A DNA stretch of 16,219 nt from JALRLA01 sp046047755 (GTDB lineage Bacteria; Bacteroidota; Bacteroidia; NS11-12g; UBA955). The translations under genes and the position numbers were made by a program. The notes under the pieces were generated by a model. The model saw only the letters and a list, made by a program, of their open reading frames with translations, was not told where the DNA came from and ran no database searches. This document shows positions 1-5,382 of the stretch, piece by piece. The DNA lies in assembly GCA_046047755.1 (NCBI GenBank), contig JBJOHK010000031.1, positions 1 through 16,219 on the forward strand, given 5' to 3'. Every line of letters starts with the position of its first letter. Within the stretch, counting starts at the first letter, position 1.

Positions 1-113
1 GCTTGCAATTCACGCTGCGTCACCGTTCCAGTGTGTTCCAATAATCGATCGGCCAAGGTGCTCTTGCCGTGATCAATGTGTGCAATGATGCAGAAGTTAC
101 GAATGTGTTGCAT
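1..113 (-). CDS. lepA: Elongation factor 4 (LepA), N-terminal fragment
   Basis: The visible 37 codons encode the N-terminus of a translational GTPase and run off the left edge, so most of this roughly 600-residue protein is missing. The peptide starts MQHIRNFCIIAHIDHGKST. It contains the G1/P-loop AHIDHGKST followed by LADRLLEHTG, which is characteristic of LepA; EF-G and TypA differ at these positions. LepA is a ribosome-associated GTPase linked to initiation, subunit biogenesis and elongation under stress. The ATG at 113 is the only start that fits the family, whose members begin about five residues before the CIIAHIDHGKS block. It lies 48 bp downstream of a glycosyltransferase gene on the same strand and has its own -7 box (TATATTTG, 137-130). 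That would give a leader of only about 10 nt. The identification is firm; nothing can be said of the rest of the protein. Confidence 0.95.
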   Translation of the reverse strand, partial: MQHIRNFCIIAHIDHGKSTLADRLLEHTGTVTQRELQ

Positions 114-129
114 GGACAAAAAGGGTCGG

Positions 130-137
130 CAAATATA
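130..137 (-). promoter_or_regulatory. Putative lepA -7 promoter box (TATATTTG)
   Basis: On the minus strand TATATTTG matches the Bacteroidota -7 consensus TAnnTTTG exactly. It ends 16 nt before the lepA ATG, so the inferred leader is about 10 nt. No clear -33 TTTG/TTG element is seen. This suggests lepA is transcribed independently of the upstream glycosyltransferase gene. Confidence 0.5.
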
Positions 138-161
138 ACACCGATTCCCCCTGAAATTGCA

Positions 162-902
162 TCAGGATTCTACCTGTAAACGCCTGTTGCGCTTGCGGCT
201 TTTTCGGCGAAAACGACCGACGATTCCTATCAATTTCAAGGTGTCTTTCAATACCTTTTTTAATATGTTCCAACTAGCCCCCTTGCTTTGTCCGTGCTCT
301 CGAGGCAAATAGCGAGATTCGATCTCGATGATTTTGCGACCTAGGTAAAACAGTTTGGCTGAAATTTCACTCTCCAAGAGTGAACTGCGTACTTCAAGGT
401 CAAGCAAGTGCAAATCATGGCGGTGGTAAATTTTTACCCAATTGACGTCTTTAAGGGTAAGCCCTAGGCAAATGCGGTTCAATTGTTTATTGAACAAGGT
501 TAATATATTTCGAAACAGACCGTAAGTGGTGTTCTCAATGCGGTAGAAGGAGACAAAATAACCAGGTTCCAATTGAGGTACCAAGCGAAGTTCGTTGTAG
601 TCGAATTGGCCATCACCGGGTGTATAAACGACCCAGTCTTTGCTGGCTGAACCATAAAAGGTGTGAAGGGCTTCGCCTATGCCTTTGTTTTGGGGGTGTT
701 CAATCAAGCGTGCTTCAGGCATTTGGGGAAGCAAGGCACGAACCTCATCTTGAGACCCATCGCTGCTACCGTCGTCGATGACCAGAATTTCGAAGTCTTC
801 AGACAGTGAGCTCATGACGTCCCAGGCCTTTTGAAGCGTAGGGCCAATGTTGCCCGCTTCGTTGAAACAAAGAATTCCCAATGAGTAGGAGTTGAGTGCC
901 AT
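162..902 (-). CDS. Family 2 glycosyltransferase (GT-A fold, DPM1-like)
   Basis: This is a 246-residue glycosyltransferase of the GT2 / dolichyl-phosphate-mannose-synthase-like group. Such enzymes transfer a sugar from a nucleotide donor to a lipid carrier or a glycan. The nucleotide-binding N-terminus shows SLGILCFNEAGNI (residues 7-19) and the conserved IDDGSSDGS (42-50). The usual DADGQ metal-binding motif appears as GDGQ (96-99) after YTP. The later block KDVNWVKIYHR (151-161) and the LPREHGQSKG stretch (199-208) are typical of this subfamily. There are no C-terminal membrane helices. Instead the end is strongly basic (RRKSRKRNRR), suggesting peripheral membrane contact. An in-frame TTG at 926 would add eight residues, but the ATG at 902 is preferred because a TATTTTTG box lies 8 nt before it. 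The gene is divergent from an acetyltransferase, which hints at surface-polysaccharide work. Donor and acceptor are unknown. Confidence 0.85.
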   Translation of the reverse strand: MALNSYSLGILCFNEAGNIGPTLQKAWDVMSSLSEDFEILVIDDGSSDGSQDEVRALLPQMPEARLIEHPQNKGIGEALHTFYGSASKDWVVYTPGDGQFDYNELRLVPQLEPGYFVSFYRIENTTYGLFRNILTLFNKQLNRICLGLTLKDVNWVKIYHRHDLHLLDLEVRSSLLESEISAKLFYLGRKIIEIESRYLPREHGQSKGASWNILKKVLKDTLKLIGIVGRFRRKSRKRNRRLQVES

Positions 903-910
903 GAGTTCAT

Positions 911-918
911 CAAAAATA
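911..918 (-). promoter_or_regulatory. Putative -7 box (TATTTTTG) for the glycosyltransferase gene
   Basis: TATTTTTG on the minus strand matches TAnnTTTG and ends 8 nt upstream of the ATG at 902. It lies inside the longer reading frame that would start at TTG 926. If it is a real promoter it excludes that start and implies a leaderless or near-leaderless mRNA. Confidence 0.5.
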
Positions 919-961
919 AGGGTCAAGTTTTGATGGCGCGCGATTTATCAGACCTGAGATG

Positions 962-969
962 CATCTTTG
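962..969 (+). promoter_or_regulatory. Weak -7 box candidate (CATCTTTG) for the acetyltransferase gene
   Basis: CATCTTTG differs from TAnnTTTG only at the first base and ends 9 nt before the ATG at 979. The divergent intergenic stretch 903-978 must hold promoters for both flanking genes, and this is the best plus-strand candidate. No -33 element was identified. Confidence 0.3.
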
Positions 970-978
970 TGTTCAACC

Positions 979-1473
979 ATGGAAATTTTGAACCAAGAAA
1001 CCGCTTATCACTGCTTGAAAAATGTCAAGGTGGGTAGCGGAACCCGAATTTTTCAATTCGTCAATGCCTACCAATGCGAATTGGGCGATGACTGCAAAGT
1101 GGGGGCCTTTGTTGAAATTCAAAAAGGTGTCAAGATTGGGCATCGTTGTAAGGTATCTTCTCACTCGTTTTTGTGCGAGGGAGTAACCCTTGAAGACGAT
1201 ATTTTCATTGGACATAGTGTGACCTTTATCAATGATCGTTTGCCAAGGGCCAGTGCTGATGGGGCTTTGCAAACCGAAGCTGACTGGGTTTTGGAGACCA
1301 CTACCGTCAAATCGGGAGCGAGCATAGGAAGTGGATCTACTATACTCTGTGGAATTACTATTGGCGAGGGCGCCATGGTTGGAGCAGGAGCCGTGGTCAC
1401 CAAAGATGTCGAGCCCTACACACTAGTGGTGGGGAATCCGGCTCGCAAGTTGAGGGATTTGCCCAAGCCATAA
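979..1473 (+). CDS. WlbB/WbpD-like hexapeptide-repeat N-acetyltransferase
   Basis: The product is a 164-residue left-handed beta-helix acyltransferase. Repeating hexapeptides (for example VKIGHRCKVS, VKSGASIGSGS, ITIGEGAMVGAGAVVTKDV) run through most of its length. The family signature is CEGVTLEDDIFIGHSVTFINDRLPRA (residues 66-91), given here as CEGVTLEDDIF followed by FINDRLPRA. This is typical of WlbB/WbpD and QdtC-type enzymes, which N-acetylate a 3-amino sugar nucleotide using acetyl-CoA during surface-polysaccharide synthesis. The protein ends in the common VGNPARKLR closing motif. A TTG at 967 would add four residues; the ATG at 979 fits the family better. Partner genes of the pathway (dehydrogenase, aminotransferase, epimerase) are absent, so it stands alone apart from the divergent glycosyltransferase. 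The substrate is inferred from family only. Confidence 0.85.
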   Translation: MEILNQETAYHCLKNVKVGSGTRIFQFVNAYQCELGDDCKVGAFVEIQKGVKIGHRCKVSSHSFLCEGVTLEDDIFIGHSVTFINDRLPRASADGALQTEADWVLETTTVKSGASIGSGSTILCGITIGEGAMVGAGAVVTKDVEPYTLVVGNPARKLRDLPKP

Positions 1474-1490
1474 GACTCGGCTTTCGAAAC

Positions 1491-1523
1491 AACTGGCCTC
1501 AATCAATGCTCGACAGGCTAGTT
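1491..1523. terminator. Possible bidirectional hairpin between convergent genes
   Basis: AACTGGCCT (1491-1499) and AGGCTAGTT (1515-1523) can form a 9-bp stem with one G-U wobble and a 15-nt loop. It sits between the convergent acetyltransferase and YkgJ-type genes and touches the stop codon of the latter. There is no U-tract on either side, so intrinsic termination is uncertain. Confidence 0.3.
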
Positions 1524-2037
1524 AAGCTTGAATACCCGCTAGTTTGTCGACGATAGAATCTACCACAGGGCAGACTCCACAATTGGTGACGGCCAAGTTG
1601 AGCAGGTTGTGCATTTTTCGGTGTTGGGTATGCGGGAACTCCCGGCAGGCCTTTGGGCGGTCTTCGTAGTGCAGGCAGTAGTTGTCGGGGCCCAAGAATG
1701 GGCAGGGTGTTTGCTTAAAGGCATAAAGACCATCGGTATCGAGATACAGATAAGTCTGTGTAAAATCACCGGGTTTTATACCTAAGGCCTTGCTCAGGCG
1801 TTCGATGTCCTTTTCGAACAACATGGGAGAGGTGGTTTTGCAACAGTTTGCGCAGGTCAAACAGTCGTATTGTTCAAAGGCCGATTCGTGGAGCTCAGAA
1901 AATTGGCTATCCAAATCGCGCGGAGCCTTTTGTTTGGTTTTTTTGGCCCATTGAGAGCGCAACTTCTTGAATTGTTTGCTTCGGCTTTTAAGCTCCGAAA
2001 TGGGATGGAATTGCCATTCCGACTTAGGGGAGGTCAT
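1522..2037 (-). CDS. YkgJ-type cysteine-cluster protein (CxxCxxCC)
   Basis: This 171-residue protein belongs to the YkgJ / UPF0153 family of small cysteine-rich proteins thought to bind zinc or an iron-sulfur cluster. Their biochemical role is not established. The key cysteines are C59, C62, C65 and C66 (CLTCANCC), then C112 (TPCPFL), C121 (YCLHY), C131 (ACREFP) and a late pair C153/C156 (CGVC). The first 45 residues are basic and polar and may be a disordered RNA- or protein-binding arm. The gene is the last of the six-gene rpsP operon. Its ATG lies 14 bp inside the end of the pseudouridine synthase gene, indicating translational coupling. A link to RNA modification or ribosome assembly is suggested by context only. 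Confidence 0.8.
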   Translation of the reverse strand: MTSPKSEWQFHPISELKSRSKQFKKLRSQWAKKTKQKAPRDLDSQFSELHESAFEQYDCLTCANCCKTTSPMLFEKDIERLSKALGIKPGDFTQTYLYLDTDGLYAFKQTPCPFLGPDNYCLHYEDRPKACREFPHTQHRKMHNLLNLAVTNCGVCPVVDSIVDKLAGIQA

Positions 2038-2731
2038 AGCGATTCAGCAGCTTTAAAAAAACTTCAAAATCTTTGGGGTAGTCGGCGCTTAGCTGCAAGG
2101 GTTGACCATCGGTATCAGTCAGTTGCAAGCCATAGGCATGCAAGGCGAAGCGTTCCATGAGCGGGCGATCTTCTCCCGATATTTTGCGTTTGATTTGGCT
2201 CAACATGGGAATTCGAGAACCGTACAATTGGTCGGCCGCAATGCTGGCGTTTTGGGAGGCTAAGTGAACCCTGATTTGGTGCAAACGCCCCGTTTGGGGT
2301 CGGCATTCCATCAAGGAGAAATGTTTGAAAACTTGCAAGGTGTTAAATACGGTTAGGGCCGGTTTGCCCCACTGTTTGTCAATGCGAATTTTCTTAACAT
2401 GCTCGGTGTTGATAGGGAGATCAACGGTGAAATTCTGAAAATCGATTCGGCCGTTGACAATCGCATGGTAGATTTTCTGAACCTTGCGGTGCTCAAATTG
2501 CATGCTGAAGTGCCGGTGGGTTTCGGTGTTTTTGGCCAGCAGCAATATACCGGAAGTTTCCCGGTCGATGCGGTGGCACAAAATGGCATCACCAAAGGTT
2601 TTTCGTCCCCAGTCTTGCACCGATTCGGCGGTAAAGACCCCGCGCTCAGGAAGGGAAGGGACATAGGGCGGCTTGTGTATGGCTACCCAATTTTCCGTTT
2701 CGCGAATGATATGAATGGGTTCTATGCGCAT
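2024..2731 (-). CDS. RluA-family RNA pseudouridine synthase
   Basis: This 235-residue enzyme isomerises specific uridines in rRNA or tRNA to pseudouridine. The catalytic motif HRIDRETSGILLLAKN (residues 53-68) carries the nucleophilic Asp56. Further family blocks are the KIYHAIVNG strand (86-94), the RPQTGRLHQIRVHLA segment in the middle, and a late FALHAY motif. No N-terminal S4 domain is present, as in RluA, TruC and the short RluA-type enzymes, so the target site cannot be assigned. The ATG at 2731 is 4 bp after the exonuclease stop codon. The 3' end overlaps the next gene by 14 bp, placing it firmly inside the rpsP-rimM-trmD transcription unit with other tRNA and rRNA maturation genes. 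Family assignment is strong; RNA target unknown. Confidence 0.9.
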   Translation of the reverse strand: MRIEPIHIIRETENWVAIHKPPYVPSLPERGVFTAESVQDWGRKTFGDAILCHRIDRETSGILLLAKNTETHRHFSMQFEHRKVQKIYHAIVNGRIDFQNFTVDLPINTEHVKKIRIDKQWGKPALTVFNTLQVFKHFSLMECRPQTGRLHQIRVHLASQNASIAADQLYGSRIPMLSQIKRKISGEDRPLMERFALHAYGLQLTDTDGQPLQLSADYPKDFEVFLKLLNRYDLP

Positions 2732-2735
2732 GCAC

Positions 2736-3503
2736 TTATTGGCCCATTTGGCTCAAGCGAATTTTTGTCAGTACGTTCTTGGTTTGTTGAGGGAAGTCGC
2801 CATTCATCATCCATCCGTAGTAGGACGGCTCTGATTTTAGAATGTCCAGAACTCGTTTGCCACGGTGTTTCCCAAAGTTGAAAACAACTTCGCCTTGGTT
2901 GTCGTAAACCAAACGCCCGGCCAAATCGGCCAAGTTATTTTGACCGCTGAACTTGTGCAGACCTTCTAATGTGTCGGGTAAGTCTGTATAGCGTTCTAGT
3001 TGAGCTTTGAGTACTTGCCAAGTAGCCACGGTGTCGGCTTCGGCGCTGTGTGCATTGGTGAGGTCACCATCGCAGTAGAAGCGAAAGGCGGCCGTCAGGT
3101 TGCGGGGCTCCTTCAAATGGAAGATACGCTGGGCATCGATGAAGTGTCTTTTTTCCACTTCGAAGTCAATGCCTGCGCGGTAAAATTCTTCCACCAACAT
3201 GGGGAAATCGAATTTGTTGGAGTTGAAGCCACCAAAATCACAAAAGGCGAGATATTGATTCAATTCACCTGCCATTTCACTGAAACGGGGCTTGTCGGCT
3301 ACATCAGCGTCGCTGATTCCGTGTACGGCTGTTGCCTGGGCGGGAATGGGAATTCCAGGATTGAATCGAAGTGTACGCAATTCTTCCATCCCATCAGGGA
3401 ATACTTTAAGTAGGCACATCTCTACGATGCGGTCGTGAGTTGTGTTGATCCCTGTAGTCTCAAGGTCAAAAATGACCAGGGGGCGTTTCAGTGCAATGTT
3501 CAT
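2736..3503 (-). CDS. DEDDh 3'-5' exonuclease with C-terminal DUF3820-like domain
   Basis: The 255-residue product starts with a DnaQ-like exonuclease fold. All acidic residues of a DEDDh enzyme are visible: D13 and E15 (FDLETTG), D99 (NKFDFPML), H152 and D157 (AHSAEADT). HGIS (61-64) is the usual second-motif region. Enzymes of this type remove nucleotides from 3' ends of DNA or RNA. After a linker, residues about 205-250 (FNFGKHRGKRVLDI then YYGWMMNGDFP) resemble the small DUF3820 / exodeoxyribonuclease X C-terminal module, possibly nucleic-acid binding. It is not a replicative epsilon subunit by context: it follows trmD with an ATGA overlap and precedes a pseudouridine synthase. A role in RNA processing is therefore possible, but DNA repair cannot be excluded. 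Confidence 0.88.
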   Translation of the reverse strand: MNIALKRPLVIFDLETTGINTTHDRIVEMCLLKVFPDGMEELRTLRFNPGIPIPAQATAVHGISDADVADKPRFSEMAGELNQYLAFCDFGGFNSNKFDFPMLVEEFYRAGIDFEVEKRHFIDAQRIFHLKEPRNLTAAFRFYCDGDLTNAHSAEADTVATWQVLKAQLERYTDLPDTLEGLHKFSGQNNLADLAGRLVYDNQGEVVFNFGKHRGKRVLDILKSEPSYYGWMMNGDFPQQTKNVLTKIRLSQMGQ

Positions 3504-4195
3504 GATTCGTCTTCGGGTCCGAGAAGATCAGGGCGCAGGGCGGCGGTGCGAGCCAGCGATTGCTCCAATCTCCATTCGGCAATTTTTTTATGGTGTCCTG
3601 AAGTCAGGACTTCGGGCACTTTCATGCCCTGAAATTCTTCGGGTCTGGTATAAAGAGGGGGAGCCAACAATCCATCTTGAAAGGAATCGCTCAAGGCAGA
3701 CTCTTCATTTCCCAATACGCCCGGCAGCAAGCGTACCACGGCATCAATTACCGCTGCTGCGGCTATTTCGCCGCCGCTTAAAACGAAGTCCCCCATGGAG
3801 ATTTCCAAACTGATATAGCGGTCTCGTATGCGTTGGTCTATTCCTTTGTAATGGCCGCATAGGACAATGAGGTTACCGGAAATGCTCAAGCGATTGGCTA
3901 GGCCTTGGTTGAAGGTTTGGCCGTCTGGACTCATGTAGATGATTTCGGCATATTCCCGTTCGGCTTTTAATTTTTCGATGAGGGTAGCAATGGGTTCTGC
4001 CATGAGTACCATACCGGCACCTCCTCCGAAAGGATAATCGTCGATTTGCCGGTAGGGCCCAAAGCCGTAATCTCGAAGGTTGTGCACGACAATCTCGGCT
4101 AGCCCTTTGTCTTGGGCGCGTTTGGGTATGCTGTGCCCCAATGGGCTGTGCAGCAATTCCGGAACGGCTGATATGACATCAATGCGTAGGCTCAT
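3500..4195 (-). CDS. trmD: tRNA (guanine-N1-)-methyltransferase TrmD
   Basis: TrmD is the SPOUT-class enzyme that uses S-adenosylmethionine to form m1G37 in tRNAs reading CNN codons, preventing +1 frameshifting. The 231-residue length is normal. The N-terminus RIDVISAVPELL is typical, as is DYPFGGGAGMVL (53-64). The trefoil-knot SAM site is seen in LCGHYKGIDQR (112-122) and ISMGDFVLSGGE (132-143), and the catalytic Asp is likely D170 in SALSDSF. The C-terminal LTSGHHKKIAEWR is also diagnostic. A TTG at 4198 is in frame, but the ATG at 4195 is chosen because it forms a TGATG stop-start overlap with rimM, a usual sign of translational coupling. It is third in the operon. Confidence 0.97.
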   Translation of the reverse strand: MSLRIDVISAVPELLHSPLGHSIPKRAQDKGLAEIVVHNLRDYGFGPYRQIDDYPFGGGAGMVLMAEPIATLIEKLKAEREYAEIIYMSPDGQTFNQGLANRLSISGNLIVLCGHYKGIDQRIRDRYISLEISMGDFVLSGGEIAAAAVIDAVVRLLPGVLGNEESALSDSFQDGLLAPPLYTRPEEFQGMKVPEVLTSGHHKKIAEWRLEQSLARTAALRPDLLGPEDES

Positions 4196-4731
4196 CAATC
4201 GGTATCCATTTCACTTTCAATATCGTCAATGTTCATCAAGCCTTCGGGTAAGTCTATGGTGAGAATTCGGGTTTCGGGATCGAATCCTAATACCCATTCC
4301 TCTACCCAAGGAATGAGAAGGCTATCGCCGTCTCGTTGAATGGTCAACATGGGGCCAGCGGGGTATTCCTCAACCGATACGATGGTGCCAATGCTCAGCC
4401 CATCTTCGGTTTCAAGTTCAAGGCCTTCCAAATCACCATAAGGGCTGCTACTGGTTTGGTGTTGTTGAGCATCGAGCCCTATGGTTCGCCCTACGCACCA
4501 ATCGGCACGATCCTCATTGTCGATGAGGTTCAATTCGACGATGGGTTGATGGCCATAAACATCATTAATGAGAAAGGGAACCCCTTTTTCATTGTCTACA
4601 ATGAATAGGTAGTTCCCTTTTGTCAACAGAGGCAGAGCCCCTGAATCGTCAATATCTAAGGTTAGCGCACCTTTGAACCCGTGCTTTCGGCCAATTCGGC
4701 CAATGAGACTGAGCTCTGGGGGCGTTTGCAT
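4195..4731 (-). CDS. rimM: Ribosome maturation factor RimM
   Basis: RimM assists assembly of the 30S head by binding S19 and acts on 16S rRNA maturation. The 178-residue protein has the N-terminal RimM domain starting IGRIGRKHGFKGALTLDI (about residues 10-27). It ends in a PRC-barrel from about residue 95, with VEEYPAGPMLTI, LLIPWVEEWV and ILTIDLPEGL. These are the expected landmarks, and length is normal. The gene starts 4 bp after the rpsP stop codon and its TGA shares a base with the trmD ATG, the common rpsP-rimM-trmD order. The middle (residues about 80-95) is polar and less conserved. Confidence 0.95.
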   Translation of the reverse strand: MQTPPELSLIGRIGRKHGFKGALTLDIDDSGALPLLTKGNYLFIVDNEKGVPFLINDVYGHQPIVELNLIDNEDRADWCVGRTIGLDAQQHQTSSSPYGDLEGLELETEDGLSIGTIVSVEEYPAGPMLTIQRDGDSLLIPWVEEWVLGFDPETRILTIDLPEGLMNIDDIESEMDTD

Positions 4732-4735
4732 AGGC

Positions 4736-5326
4736 TTATTCAGCAGCAGCTTCGCCTTCTTCAGCAGCAGGAGCTTCTTCAGCTACGGCTTCTTCGCTAG
4801 CTTCAGCCGCTACCTCTTCAGTAGCTGCTTCTTCGCTGGCTTCGCTTTGTTCTGCTTCAGCAATTGCAGCAGCAGCTTTGGCTAATACCTTAGCGGCAGT
4901 AGCTTCTTTTCTGCTGGTTTCAGCTTGCATGGCAGCCGCTTTGGCTTTGCTAGCAGCATCGGCCAAGTTTGACTTCTTCTTCTCGATACGGGCGGTTTTT
5001 TCTTCCATCCAAGCAGCGAACTTCTTGTCAGCCTCTTCTTGAGTCAATGCTCCTTTGTTAACACCTACCTGGAGGTGCTTTTTGTAATTAATGCCTTTGT
5101 ACGACAAAATCGCGTTGGCGGTGTCGGTGGGTTGCGCGCCTACCATGACCCAATGAAGGGCACGTTCCATGCTGATGTCAATGGTTGCTGGGTTTGTGTT
5201 CGGGTTGTACGTTCCCAGTTTTTCAATGAATCGGCCATCTCTTGGAGCACGCTGATCTGCCACCACAATGTGATAAAAAGCGCGTTGCTTTCTACCGTGT
5301 CTTTGCAATCTAATTTTTGTAGCCAT
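4736..5326 (-). CDS. rpsP: 30S ribosomal protein S16 with long Ala/Glu-rich tail
   Basis: S16 is an early-binding small-subunit protein. Residues 1 to about 80 form the core: MATKIRLQRHGRK, FYHIVVADQRAPRDGRFIEKLGTYNP (given as FYHIVVADQRAPRDGRF then IEKLGTYNP), and HWVMVGAQPTDT. The protein then continues to 196 residues, more than twice the E. coli length of 82. The extension contains a Lys/Ala-rich helical stretch (about 105-150) and an acidic Ala/Glu-rich end (about 155-196) made of short, near-repetitive AE units. Extensions of this sort are common in Bacteroidota S16. It is the first gene of the six-gene operon and has a well-placed TACCTTTG promoter and a 5' stem-loop. Confidence 0.97.
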   Translation of the reverse strand: MATKIRLQRHGRKQRAFYHIVVADQRAPRDGRFIEKLGTYNPNTNPATIDISMERALHWVMVGAQPTDTANAILSYKGINYKKHLQVGVNKGALTQEEADKKFAAWMEEKTARIEKKKSNLADAASKAKAAAMQAETSRKEATAAKVLAKAAAAIAEAEQSEASEEAATEEVAAEASEEAVAEEAPAAEEGEAAAE

Positions 5327-5341
5327 AATAAATTTTTCTAG

Positions 5342-5360
5342 CCCGTTTCTCCAAAACGGG
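5342..5360 (-). promoter_or_regulatory. Stem-loop at the 5' end of the rpsP operon mRNA
   Basis: CCCGTTT (5342-5348) and AAACGGG (5354-5360) form a perfect 7-bp stem with a 5-nt loop. The hairpin sits directly downstream of the TACCTTTG box. With the expected start point around 5358-5360, the transcript would begin with this stem. It could protect the mRNA 5' end or serve regulation by ribosome status. It could instead be the 3' hairpin of the upstream helicase gene, but there is no U-tract. Confidence 0.45.
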
Positions 5361-5364
5361 AGCG

Positions 5365-5372
5365 CAAAGGTA
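5365..5372 (-). promoter_or_regulatory. Putative -7 promoter box (TACCTTTG) of the rpsP operon
   Basis: TACCTTTG on the minus strand is an exact TAnnTTTG match. It lies 10 nt after the helicase stop codon and 38 nt before the rpsP ATG. Any -33 element would lie within the helicase gene end; none is obvious. It would drive rpsP-rimM-trmD-exonuclease-pseudouridine synthase-YkgJ. Confidence 0.6.
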
Positions 5373-5382
5373 CGCTAAATTC

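Noticed and set aside
2399..3413. Plus-strand open frames of 160 and 137 codons opposite the pseudouridine synthase and exonuclease
   Set aside because: The minus-strand genes carry complete catalytic motifs and operon spacing; the plus-strand frames show no motif or start signal.
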